A stretch of 58,366 nt of DNA, from contig CANFVE010000017.1 in the NCBI GenBank assembly GCA_947450365.1, positions 1 through 58,366 of the forward strand. Direction: 5' to 3'. Position 1 is the stretch's first letter, and each line of letters begins with the position of its first letter. A model generated the notes under the pieces. That model was not told where the DNA came from. It made no database searches and worked only from the letters and a program-made list of their open reading frames with translations. Positions 33,324-41,111 of the stretch are shown in pieces. This stretch comes from Cytophagaceae bacterium (GTDB lineage Bacteria > Bacteroidota > Bacteroidia > Cytophagales > Spirosomataceae). The translations under genes were made by a program, and so were the position numbers.

Positions 33324-35153
33324 TTGAAAACATATTTTCGTTTATTATCCTACGCCGTTTCGATCCGTAAATATGTATTTCCATATTTTGGGTTCTCGTT
33401 ATTGGCTTCCCTATTCGGAATTTTAAATTTCACTTTGTTGATTCCTTTATTGAATGTCCTATTCAATCAAGCCGGGGAATCAAACATACATGTATATCGA
33501 AATTTGCCCGATTTTTCCTTTAGCCCAGGGTATTTTTCGTTTTTGTTCAACCATTATTTTTATGGTAGTTTAGAAAATTATGGCCGTTTAGGTGCTTTGA
33601 AATATGCCTGTGCGGCGATTATGGTATCCGTATTTTTGGCCAATATTTTTCGATATTTTTCACAACGCGTCCTCAAAACCGTAGAAGCGGATATGATTGC
33701 CTCGTTAAGGCAGGCGGTGTTCCAGCGGGCTATTCGCCTGGACTTGAGTTATTTTACCGAACAAAAGAAGGGGAATTTAATGTCCCGCCTGACCACGGAT
33801 GTCCAAGAGGTAGAAAATAGTATTGGTCGGGCCTTCACGGCGACCTTCAAAGAGATATTTTCGTTGATCATGTTTTTCGTGTTTTTGGCGAGCATGTCGG
33901 TGAAACTGACTTTATTTTCTTTGTTGATCTTGCCTCTATCGGGCGGTGTCATCGCGACCATCACGCGGCGTTTGCGCCGGGCGGCGGGAGAAGTCCAGCA
34001 GCATTTAAGCGGGCTAATCAGTTTATTGGATGAGACGTTTGGTGCCATGCGGGTGGTGAAGGCCTTTCGTGCGGAGCGATTGATGGATGATCGCTTTCAA
34101 GAGGGGAATTCCAAATATCGACATGCCTTGTTGCGCATGGTGTTCCGACAAGAACTTACCTCTCCTGTTTCTGAAAGTTTAGGAGTCATGGTCGTGACGG
34201 GAATTTTATTGTACGGGGGGGGTTTGGTCATTGCGGGCGAAGGAGAATTGAGTGCATCCACGTTTATCGCATTTATTGCCACATTTTCCCAGGTCATGCG
34301 GCCTGCGAAAGCCATCGCCGATGCCTTCAGTGGAATTCAGCGGGGCATCGCTTCGGCAGATCGAATCATCGAAATTTTGGATATAGATTCGGAGATTCAG
34401 GTGCAGGAACCGGTGAGGACGCTAAGCCAATTTCAGGATAAAATCGTCTTTGATTCGGTCGGGTTTGATTATATCGCGGGAAGAAGCGTATTAAATAAGA
34501 TCAGTTTTGAAATTCCTAAAGGCCAAACCATTGCCCTCGTCGGGCCTTCCGGGGGCGGGAAATCGACGCTCGCAGATTTATTGCCTCGCTTTTATGACGT
34601 GAAGGAAGGCGCTATTCGCGTGGACGGGATTGACATTAAACACATTCCCTTAGATGATTTGCGGGGTCTTATGGGGATTGTGACGCAGGAATCAGTTTTA
34701 TTTAATGATACGATTTTAAATAACATTGCGTTTGGAACGGATGCGACGCTCGAACAAGTCATCGAGGCTGCCAAAATCGCGAATGCCCATGAATTTATTG
34801 AAAAGTCCGCCGATGGATATCAGACCGTGATTGGCGATCGAGGCTCCAAATTATCGGGAGGGCAGCGCCAACGACTTTCCATCGCCCGTGCCGTTTTGCG
34901 CAATCCTCCCATTTTAATTCTGGATGAAGCGACAAGTGCGCTGGACAATGAATCTGAGAAATTGGTTCAGGCGGCCCTGGGGAATTTGATGAAAAATCGT
35001 ACGGTCTTAGTGATTGCCCATCGCTTGAGCACGATTCAGCATGCGGATAAGATTTTGGTGATCCAACAAGGTCATATTGTCGAATCCGGAACTCATCATG
35101 AATTAATCGGTATTTCGGGCGGTGTTTATGCAAAATTGACGCAGGCAAGCTAG
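33324..35153 (+). CDS. ABC transporter, permease-ATPase fusion (MsbA-like)
   Basis: The 609-residue half-transporter has six membrane helices in the first 330 residues and a nucleotide-binding domain with Walker A GPSGGGKST near 411, Q-loop VTQES, signature LSGGQRQRLS, Walker B ILILDEATSALD and the H-loop AHRLST. It works as a homodimer, probably flipping lipid A core or another lipid-linked glycan. The start is TTG at 33324; no ATG lies near and the MKTYFRLLSYA start fits the family. Neighbouring glycosyltransferases support an envelope lipid substrate. Confidence 0.9.
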   Translation: MKTYFRLLSYAVSIRKYVFPYFGFSLLASLFGILNFTLLIPLLNVLFNQAGESNIHVYRNLPDFSFSPGYFSFLFNHYFYGSLENYGRLGALKYACAAIMVSVFLANIFRYFSQRVLKTVEADMIASLRQAVFQRAIRLDLSYFTEQKKGNLMSRLTTDVQEVENSIGRAFTATFKEIFSLIMFFVFLASMSVKLTLFSLLILPLSGGVIATITRRLRRAAGEVQQHLSGLISLLDETFGAMRVVKAFRAERLMDDRFQEGNSKYRHALLRMVFRQELTSPVSESLGVMVVTGILLYGGGLVIAGEGELSASTFIAFIATFSQVMRPAKAIADAFSGIQRGIASADRIIEILDIDSEIQVQEPVRTLSQFQDKIVFDSVGFDYIAGRSVLNKISFEIPKGQTIALVGPSGGGKSTLADLLPRFYDVKEGAIRVDGIDIKHIPLDDLRGLMGIVTQESVLFNDTILNNIAFGTDATLEQVIEAAKIANAHEFIEKSADGYQTVIGDRGSKLSGGQRQRLSIARAVLRNPPILILDEATSALDNESEKLVQAALGNLMKNRTVLVIAHRLSTIQHADKILVIQQGHIVESGTHHELIGISGGVYAKLTQAS

Positions 35154-35206
35154 TTGGTTTAGCCCCATTTTTCCAAATTTTATTAGCTATTCAGATTTTT
35201 AAAGGG

Positions 35207-35214
35207 TATTTTTG
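35207..35214 (+). promoter_or_regulatory. -7 box for the aspartate aminotransferase gene
   Basis: TATTTTTG matches TAnnTTTG and is followed by CATC, about 32 nt before the ATG. A weak TTAG stands 20 nt upstream. Confidence 0.5.
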
Positions 35215-35246
35215 CATCAAAATTTATATCATAGTTCACAAAATTT

Positions 35247-36449
35247 ATGCCATCATCATTATTAGCCCAACGTATTCAAGCATTAGAGGAGTCATCTACT
35301 TTGGGGATGACCAAAAAAGCGCGGGAATTAGCCGCACAAGGACATAAAGTTATTAGTTTATCCGTAGGTGAGCCAGATTTTAAAACGCCGGCTCATATTT
35401 GTGAAGCAGCGAAAAAAGCTATTGATGATGGATTTCATGGCTATTCGCCTGTGGCAGGTTATCCGGATTTACGGATGGCAATTGCCAATAAATTAAAGCG
35501 TGATAATAAGTTGGAGTGGGGTTCGGAAAACATTGTCGTTTCCACTGGGGCGAAACATTCCTTAGCCAATGCGATTGCAGCCTTAATTAATCCAGGAGAT
35601 GAGGTCATTATCTTTTCGCCCTATTGGGTGTCCTATTCGGAGATGGTGAAATTGGCCGAGGGCGTTTCAGTCATCGTTCAAGGTGCTTTTGAAAATAATT
35701 TTAAGGTAACGTCGGAACAGTTTGAGGCGGCGATAACGCCAAAAACAAAAATGGTGATGTTTGCGTCGCCTAATAACCCAACCGGTTCCGTATATACCGA
35801 AAGTGAATTACGTGACATCGCGAATGTGGTCGCACGTCATGAGAATATTTTTGTGCTTGCGGATGAAATTTATGAATACATCAATTTCACGCAAGGCGGT
35901 CATTTCTCCATCGGTTCGATTCCTGAAATTAAGGAACGTGTGATTACGGTAAACGGGGTGGCGAAAGGCCATGCGATGACAGGTTGGCGGATTGGTTTCA
36001 TCGCAGCGGCCAAATGGATCGCGGATGGAATTGAGAAATTACAAGGTCAGGTGACTTCAGGAACGAATTCAATCGCACAAAAAGCTGCTGTTGCGGCTTT
36101 TAATGGATCTTTAGATCATGCGTATGAGATGAAGGCGGCATATGATCGTCGGCGCAAATTAGTAGTCGGAAAATTACGTGAAATTCCAGGTTTCAAAGTC
36201 AATATGCCGGATGGTGCGTTTTATGCATTCCCTGATATTTCCTATTATTTTGGGAAGTCGGATGGCAAAACGACAATTAAGGATTCAGATGATTTCTGTA
36301 CGTGGTTGTTGACGGAGGCTTTAGTCGCCACGGTAGCCGGATCGGGTTTCGGAGCGCCCAATTGTATGCGTATTTCTACGGCAGCGGCGGATGAGCAATT
36401 GGAAGAGGCTTGCGAACGAATCAAAACGGCAGTTGCCAAATTAAACTAG
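35247..36449 (+). CDS. aspC: Aspartate aminotransferase, class I PLP enzyme
   Basis: The 400-residue aminotransferase of fold type I, subgroup Ib (aspartate/prephenate type). Key residues seen are G101-A102 (STGAKH), N177 in SPNNPTG, D206 with Y209 in ADEIYE, the PLP lysine K240 in GVAKGHAMTGWRIG, and an R near the end of the core. It converts aspartate and 2-oxoglutarate to oxaloacetate and glutamate; prephenate use cannot be excluded. It has its own -7 box and a strong terminator. Confidence 0.93.
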   Translation: MPSSLLAQRIQALEESSTLGMTKKARELAAQGHKVISLSVGEPDFKTPAHICEAAKKAIDDGFHGYSPVAGYPDLRMAIANKLKRDNKLEWGSENIVVSTGAKHSLANAIAALINPGDEVIIFSPYWVSYSEMVKLAEGVSVIVQGAFENNFKVTSEQFEAAITPKTKMVMFASPNNPTGSVYTESELRDIANVVARHENIFVLADEIYEYINFTQGGHFSIGSIPEIKERVITVNGVAKGHAMTGWRIGFIAAAKWIADGIEKLQGQVTSGTNSIAQKAAVAAFNGSLDHAYEMKAAYDRRRKLVVGKLREIPGFKVNMPDGAFYAFPDISYYFGKSDGKTTIKDSDDFCTWLLTEALVATVAGSGFGAPNCMRISTAAADEQLEEACERIKTAVAKLN

Positions 36450-36467
36450 TATTCAAATCTTCGTGAT

Positions 36468-36500
36468 AAAAAAATCAGGGTCTAGCCCTGATTTTTTTTT
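36468..36500 (+). terminator. Intrinsic terminator after aspC
   Basis: ATCAGGG (36474-36480) pairs with CCCTGAT (36486-36492) around TCTAG, flanked by A-run and T-run; nine Ts follow. The A-run on the left makes it usable in both directions. Confidence 0.92.
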
Positions 36501-36512
36501 ATATTTACCCCC

Positions 36513-37772
36513 ATGGAAATTTTCGCAGTCCTCATTTTTGTCCTCGGATATCTCGCGATTGCCCTGGAACATCCGATTAAAATCAACAAAACGGCGACTG
36601 CGCTGGTGACGGGAGTTTTGGTGTGGTTGGTTTTCGCCTGGGTCCGTCAGCCGGAAGATTTGGGATTATTGGGCCATCATTTAGCCAGCACATCTGAAAT
36701 TTTATTCTTTTTACTGGGGGCCATGACCTTGGTGGAATTGGTGGATGCGCACCAAGGATTCCGTTTTGTGAGTCAGTGGATTCAGACGAAAAACCCGGTT
36801 CAAATGCTTTGGGTAGTCGCTTTTATCACCTTTTTTTTGTCGGCCGTATTGGATAATTTAACCACGGCGATTGTCATGGTGACCTTATTGCGGAAACTGA
36901 TTTCAGAAAAGGAAACACGCAAATATTTTGTAGGCATTGTGGTCATTGCAGCGAATGCGGGGGGTGCTTGGTCTCCGATCGGCGATGTAACCACGACGAT
37001 GTTGTGGATAGGAGGTCAAATTTCCGCGTTGGGCATTATGAAAATTTTATTTTTCCCTTCGTTGATTTCGTTGCTAGTTCCCGTGGCCATTGCCTCGATT
37101 TGGGTAAAGAACATGGCGCTGGGACAACCGGAGGTTTTAGGTACAATGAGCGTCAAAGAGGAAAAGGAAGGTCAGATTATGTTAGTGGCGGGCGCCGCGA
37201 GTTTAATTGGGGTGCCTATTTTCAAAACGCTGACGCATTTGCCTCCGTATATGGGTATTTTATTGGCGCTAGGAATTGTGTGGATGCTTTCCGAATTTTT
37301 ACATGCAGATAAGGATGAGGAGGATAAAAAGGCCTTGACGGTGGGACATGCCTTGAGTAAAATTGATACGTCGAGTGTCTTGTTTTTCCTTGGTATTTTA
37401 TTGGCGATTGGTGGATTGGAATCCCTGGGGTATTTGGAGGCTTTAGCCAATACGCTGGGTGAATGGGTTGGGAACCAATATGTAATTATTAGTTTGATAG
37501 GCCTTGCCTCTTCCGTGGTGGATAATGTGCCTTTGGTGGCAGCCACGATGGGGATGTATTCTCTGACCGACTTCCCCATGGATCATACGATGTGGGAATT
37601 CTTAGCCTTTTGCGCAGGAACGGGGGGAAGTATTTTGATTATCGGATCCGCGGCGGGTGTGGCGGTGATGGGAATGGAAAAGATTGAGTTTGGTTGGTAT
37701 GCCAAAAAAATAGGATTCTTAGCCCTTATCGGCTATCTCGCTGGAGCGGGGACCTATATGCTTTTCGTTTAA
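36513..37772 (+). CDS. nhaD: Na+/H+ antiporter NhaD
   Basis: The 419-residue, 11-12 helix membrane protein of the ion transporter superfamily. The NhaD pattern is visible: a first helix ending in HPIKINKTATAL, LDNLTTAIVMVTLLRKLI near 115-132, IAANAGGAWSPIGDVTTTMLW near 148-167 (quoted in part), and DNVPLVAATMGMY near 331-343. It exchanges sodium (or lithium) for protons at the inner membrane. Its TAA shares TTAA with the convergent PAP2 gene. Confidence 0.93.
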   Translation: MEIFAVLIFVLGYLAIALEHPIKINKTATALVTGVLVWLVFAWVRQPEDLGLLGHHLASTSEILFFLLGAMTLVELVDAHQGFRFVSQWIQTKNPVQMLWVVAFITFFLSAVLDNLTTAIVMVTLLRKLISEKETRKYFVGIVVIAANAGGAWSPIGDVTTTMLWIGGQISALGIMKILFFPSLISLLVPVAIASIWVKNMALGQPEVLGTMSVKEEKEGQIMLVAGAASLIGVPIFKTLTHLPPYMGILLALGIVWMLSEFLHADKDEEDKKALTVGHALSKIDTSSVLFFLGILLAIGGLESLGYLEALANTLGEWVGNQYVIISLIGLASSVVDNVPLVAATMGMYSLTDFPMDHTMWEFLAFCAGTGGSILIIGSAAGVAVMGMEKIEFGWYAKKIGFLALIGYLAGAGTYMLFV

Positions 37773-38461
37773 AAAGAATAATTCAAATGAGCCGCGTAAT
37801 AATTATTGCCCACCTGTGGGCTAAATCGCCATGCGGTATTTCGGAAAATCGCTGGTTTGATTTTGGGGTATAGCCAAGATGCTAATTCGGCTGAACCCAT
37901 GCCGATGGCCGCGCCCATAAGGACATCTGTGGCCCAATGTTCATTGTTGGCCATCCGCAAAAAGGCCGTCGATCCCGCCAAGGTATACCCTGCGATGGCG
38001 ATGATGGGATAGTCTTCTCCGTATTCTTTAGCTAAAATAGTGGCGCCAAAAAAGGCGGTTGCCGAATGCCCAGATGGGAAACTGTGTTCAATGCCATTGG
38101 GCCGATATTCGTTGATCGCATATTTTAATCCTTGCACGGCTACGACATACATGCCTGTTCCTAGGACGAAAATTCCCAAGCGATTTCCTCGATTGGATTC
38201 ATTTCCTTCGAATCCAGCCACATGCAAGCCGATGTTCACCAAGGTAGGGCTATATTGCAAATAATCATCGGCTGATGTGGAAAAGCTCGAAAAAGAATTT
38301 TGATAGATTTTCGTTTGTGCGTCTTTGGATGAGGAATTGTATAAAAAGGCACTGGCCATCGCGAGGCTTGCAGGCGTTTTCCAATTGATTTTGGTCGATT
38401 TTCGTTGACCCAATACCATCATTGGCAGGCACAACAGCATGCATATCCAGCTTATTTTCAT
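37769..38461 (-). CDS. PAP2 superfamily phosphatase
   Basis: The 230-residue protein has a signal peptide or N-terminal helix (1-18) and the three-part PAP2 signature: K-x6-R-P in KYAINEYRPN, PSGHSAT near 128-134, and R-x5-H-x3-D in RMANNEHWATD. Members dephosphorylate undecaprenyl pyrophosphate, phosphatidate or lipid A. Its start codon overlaps the stop of the TlpA-like gene (ATGA), so they form an operon; its stop overlaps nhaD. Confidence 0.9.
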   Translation of the reverse strand: MKISWICMLLCLPMMVLGQRKSTKINWKTPASLAMASAFLYNSSSKDAQTKIYQNSFSSFSTSADDYLQYSPTLVNIGLHVAGFEGNESNRGNRLGIFVLGTGMYVVAVQGLKYAINEYRPNGIEHSFPSGHSATAFFGATILAKEYGEDYPIIAIAGYTLAGSTAFLRMANNEHWATDVLMGAAIGMGSAELASWLYPKIKPAIFRNTAWRFSPQVGNNYYAAHLNYSF

Positions 38462-39699
38462 TCCTTTTCTTTTAATAGGGTTTGAATTGTTTTGTCAAAT
38501 TCTTGGGTCCAATCGGCATAATAAGCGCCCGTACTCGGTCCTGAAAAACCGGTATGAATTTCCCGAACGATGCCTTTTTTGTCGATGATGAAGGTCGTCG
38601 GGTAGCCATTAATTTTATGTAACATGGGCAATACCTTCACAATCGTTTCCTCTTGCGTATCACCCGCGAATAAAATCGGGTAATCGATTCCCACTCGCTT
38701 GATGAAACTTTCTATTTTCGGTTTAGCTACGCTCAGGTCCGACGAGGCCTCAAAGGCCAATCCTATCACCTCCACGCCTTTTTCCTTATTTTTTCGATAA
38801 TAGGGCGCTAAGAACCGCGATTCATCGATGCAATTTGGGCACCATGAACCCATGAGTTCAATCACCACCACTTTGTTTTTGAATTGTTCATCCGTTAAAC
38901 TGATTTCTTCGCCACGGGTGTTTGGCAATCGGAAATTTATCCGATCAAATCCCGGTTTTAAATAAGTTAATTTTTTCAGGTCGGGCAACGCGGCCTTTGG
39001 ATCCCATTCAGCCTTCAGATTTCGTTTGCCCGTAAGACCAGAATAAAAAGTTCCTGTCAGTGTTTTTCCTTGGATTCTGGCGCGTACCTGCATGAGGTAA
39101 CTTCCGTCGAAATTGCTCAGAAACAAACTATCTCCACTAATATTTCCCTGTAAATAGCGGTAATCGCCACTCGTTTTCAAAAATGTCCCGGTGACTTGAT
39201 TTCCTTTTTGCGTAAAAACGCCAACCCCCGGACTGTGATTGGTTTCATCGCTCCAGAAATCCGCCATCCATTTTCCTTGCACATTGACCTTCGCGGGAAG
39301 GAGTTTTGTAAAGCGTTCCGCTGATCCAGCTGTTGCCTGAAAGGGCATGCGATAGGCCGGAATACCATTTCGTTTTTTGACCAAATACCCAATTAATTGG
39401 TTCACTTTCGTTAATTTTCCGATCAATTCGGATTCATACAAGTCAAAAGGAATGACCAAGGAATCCCCTCGGAAATAAGATTCACCTAAGGAAAAACGCT
39501 CTTCGCCATTGCGTAATTGAATTTGAAATCGATCCGCGGCACTGCCCGCTTTCACCTCAAAATTCATTGGAAGTGGCCCGCCTATGTGGATGATTTCTCC
39601 GCGCCAGATTCCTTGGGTGGGTCCGAGATTGGATTGCGCTTGTGTGGCAATTGCGCCAAGGAGGAATATCGAAATGTAAACCAGTTTGAACATGTTCAT
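38458..39699 (-). CDS. TlpA-like thioredoxin-fold protein, exported
   Basis: About 413 residues from ATG 39699. The signal peptide FKLVYISIFLLGAIATQAQ is followed by a beta-rich N-terminal region of about 230 residues and a C-terminal TlpA/AhpC-like thioredoxin domain with the active site WCPNC and GYPTTFIIDKKG. It probably reduces or guards thiols in the periplasm. A longer frame opens at 39738, but a TATCTTTG -7 box at 39713-39720 on this strand makes ATG 39699 (or 39693) more likely. It overlaps the PAP2 gene by 4 nt. Confidence 0.87.
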   Translation of the reverse strand: MNMFKLVYISIFLLGAIATQAQSNLGPTQGIWRGEIIHIGGPLPMNFEVKAGSAADRFQIQLRNGEERFSLGESYFRGDSLVIPFDLYESELIGKLTKVNQLIGYLVKKRNGIPAYRMPFQATAGSAERFTKLLPAKVNVQGKWMADFWSDETNHSPGVGVFTQKGNQVTGTFLKTSGDYRYLQGNISGDSLFLSNFDGSYLMQVRARIQGKTLTGTFYSGLTGKRNLKAEWDPKAALPDLKKLTYLKPGFDRINFRLPNTRGEEISLTDEQFKNKVVVIELMGSWCPNCIDESRFLAPYYRKNKEKGVEVIGLAFEASSDLSVAKPKIESFIKRVGIDYPILFAGDTQEETIVKVLPMLHKINGYPTTFIIDKKGIVREIHTGFSGPSTGAYYADWTQEFDKTIQTLLKEKE

Positions 39700-39712
39700 G
39701 AATTTTGCTGCG

Positions 39713-39741
39713 CAAAGATACACAATCCAATTTGTCACAAA
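39713..39741 (-). promoter_or_regulatory. Promoter of the TlpA-like/PAP2 operon
   Basis: The minus strand reads TTTG (39741-39738), a 17-nt spacer and TATCTTTG (39720-39713). The spacer is slightly short for the consensus of 19-21. Confidence 0.45.
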
Positions 39742-39790
39742 AAATTCGTCGACGAAGCAAAAAATTAGTGCTTGGCCGAGTGATTATTTG

Positions 39791-39798
39791 TAATTTTG
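39791..39798 (+). promoter_or_regulatory. -7 box almost touching the rsmH start codon
   Basis: TAATTTTG matches TAnnTTTG and ends 5 nt before the ATG at 39804. If used, the mRNA would start about at the start codon, giving a leader of 0-5 nt. No clear -33 TTTG is seen. Confidence 0.4.
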
Positions 39799-39803
39799 AA
39801 TCT

Positions 39804-40718
39804 ATGTCTGAATCCACGTACCATACCTCCGTTTTATTGCATGAATGCATGGATGGCTTGGCGATAGACCCGAGTGGGGTTTACGTCGATGTGACTTTCG
39901 GTGGCGGTGGACATTCCAAAGAAATTCTAAAGCATTTAGGTCCAGAAGGACGCTTATTTGCGTTTGATCAAGATCCAGATGCATGGAAAGAAGCGGAGAA
40001 AATTGAGGATGAACGCCTGACCTTGATTACGGCCAATTTTCGGTATTTGGAAAAGTATTTACGTCTGCACGGAATTAAACAAGTGGATGGAATTTTAGCG
40101 GATTTTGGGGTGTCGTCCTATCAATTGGACGCTGCTTCCCGAGGCTTTTCGACGCGTTTCGATGGGCCTTTGGATATGCGGATGGGACCTTCGGCCGCCA
40201 TGGATGCCAAGGAAGTCCTGAACAGCTATTCTGCAGAGGCTTTGCAGAAAATTTTTGGCATGTATGGAGAGGTAAAAAATGCGCGAACGTTGTCTTTGGC
40301 AATCGTACAAGCACGTTCAAAAAAAGCCTTGGAAACGACTTCGGAATTTAAGGAAATTCTTTTTAAATTAGCTCCAAGGTCGCGTGAATTCAAATATTTT
40401 GCACAGGTATTTCAGGCGATTCGAATTGAGGTAAATCAGGAAATTGCGGTGATTGAGGAGTTTTTGGAACAAGTTCCTAAGGTATTAAAAACGAATGGCC
40501 GATTATGTGTCATTTCTTTTCATTCTTTGGAAGACCGACCGGTGAAAAATTTCATTCGTTCTGGAAATTGTGAGGGGAAGGAAGATAAAGATATGTTTGG
40601 GGTCGTTCATAAACCCATGGATGCCTTTACGCGAAAGCCGATTATTGCCTCCGAACAAGAGTTAACAACAAATCCTAGATCTAGAAGTGCGAAGCTACGC
40701 ATCGCGATTAAAAAGTAA
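39804..40718 (+). CDS. rsmH: 16S rRNA m4C1402 methyltransferase
   Basis: About 304 residues from ATG 39804 (MSESTYHTSVLLHECMDGL); a longer frame to 39705 has no family support. RsmH (MraW) N4-methylates C1402 of 16S rRNA using SAM. Seen are VDVTFGGGGHSKEIL, FDQDPDAW, GILADFGVSSYQLD, RFDGPLDMRM and the C-terminal VISFHSLEDRPVKNF with NPRSRSAKLR. It opens the division and wall cluster, but mraZ, which usually precedes it, is absent. ftsL-like follows after 2 nt. Confidence 0.95.
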   Translation: MSESTYHTSVLLHECMDGLAIDPSGVYVDVTFGGGGHSKEILKHLGPEGRLFAFDQDPDAWKEAEKIEDERLTLITANFRYLEKYLRLHGIKQVDGILADFGVSSYQLDAASRGFSTRFDGPLDMRMGPSAAMDAKEVLNSYSAEALQKIFGMYGEVKNARTLSLAIVQARSKKALETTSEFKEILFKLAPRSREFKYFAQVFQAIRIEVNQEIAVIEEFLEQVPKVLKTNGRLCVISFHSLEDRPVKNFIRSGNCEGKEDKDMFGVVHKPMDAFTRKPIIASEQELTTNPRSRSAKLRIAIKK

Positions 40719-40720
40719 GT

Positions 40721-41107
40721 ATGGCCAAAACAGTTCTAAATTCCGAGCCGACCGATAAACCCAAATCTGTTCCTAAGGAAGGATTAATGGATATGTTATT
40801 CAACATCGACCATTTAACCGGTGGAGAATTGCCAATTGAGTGGATTAAACGCATTTTATTCGCGGCCGTTTTGATCTTGATCTACATTTATTATTCGATG
40901 CTGGCGGATGGAAAAATTCACCAAATCGCCAAGACGAAAGCAGAATTAGAAGAAATTCGGGCCGATTATACGACTCAAAAAGCCGAGTTTATGAAAGTGG
41001 GAAAACAAAGTTATTTGGCCGAAGCCATGAAAAAATATCGCTTGGAAGTGAGTTTAACGCCACCAACGAAAGTAGTTTTGGAACCCAAAAAGGAAGAGGA
41101 AAATTAG
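40721..41107 (+). CDS. ftsL: FtsL-like cell division protein
   Basis: The 128-residue bitopic protein has a cytoplasmic N-terminus of about 43 residues, one membrane helix near 44-64 and a coiled-coil-like outer part (KAELEEIRADYTTQK region). Position between rsmH and ftsI, and this topology, fit FtsL, which with FtsB and FtsQ activates the septal synthase. Sequence similarity across FtsL proteins is weak, so the name rests on position and form. It lies 2 nt after rsmH and 4 nt before ftsI. Confidence 0.8.
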   Translation: MAKTVLNSEPTDKPKSVPKEGLMDMLFNIDHLTGGELPIEWIKRILFAAVLILIYIYYSMLADGKIHQIAKTKAELEEIRADYTTQKAEFMKVGKQSYLAEAMKKYRLEVSLTPPTKVVLEPKKEEEN

Positions 41108-41111
41108 TCGT

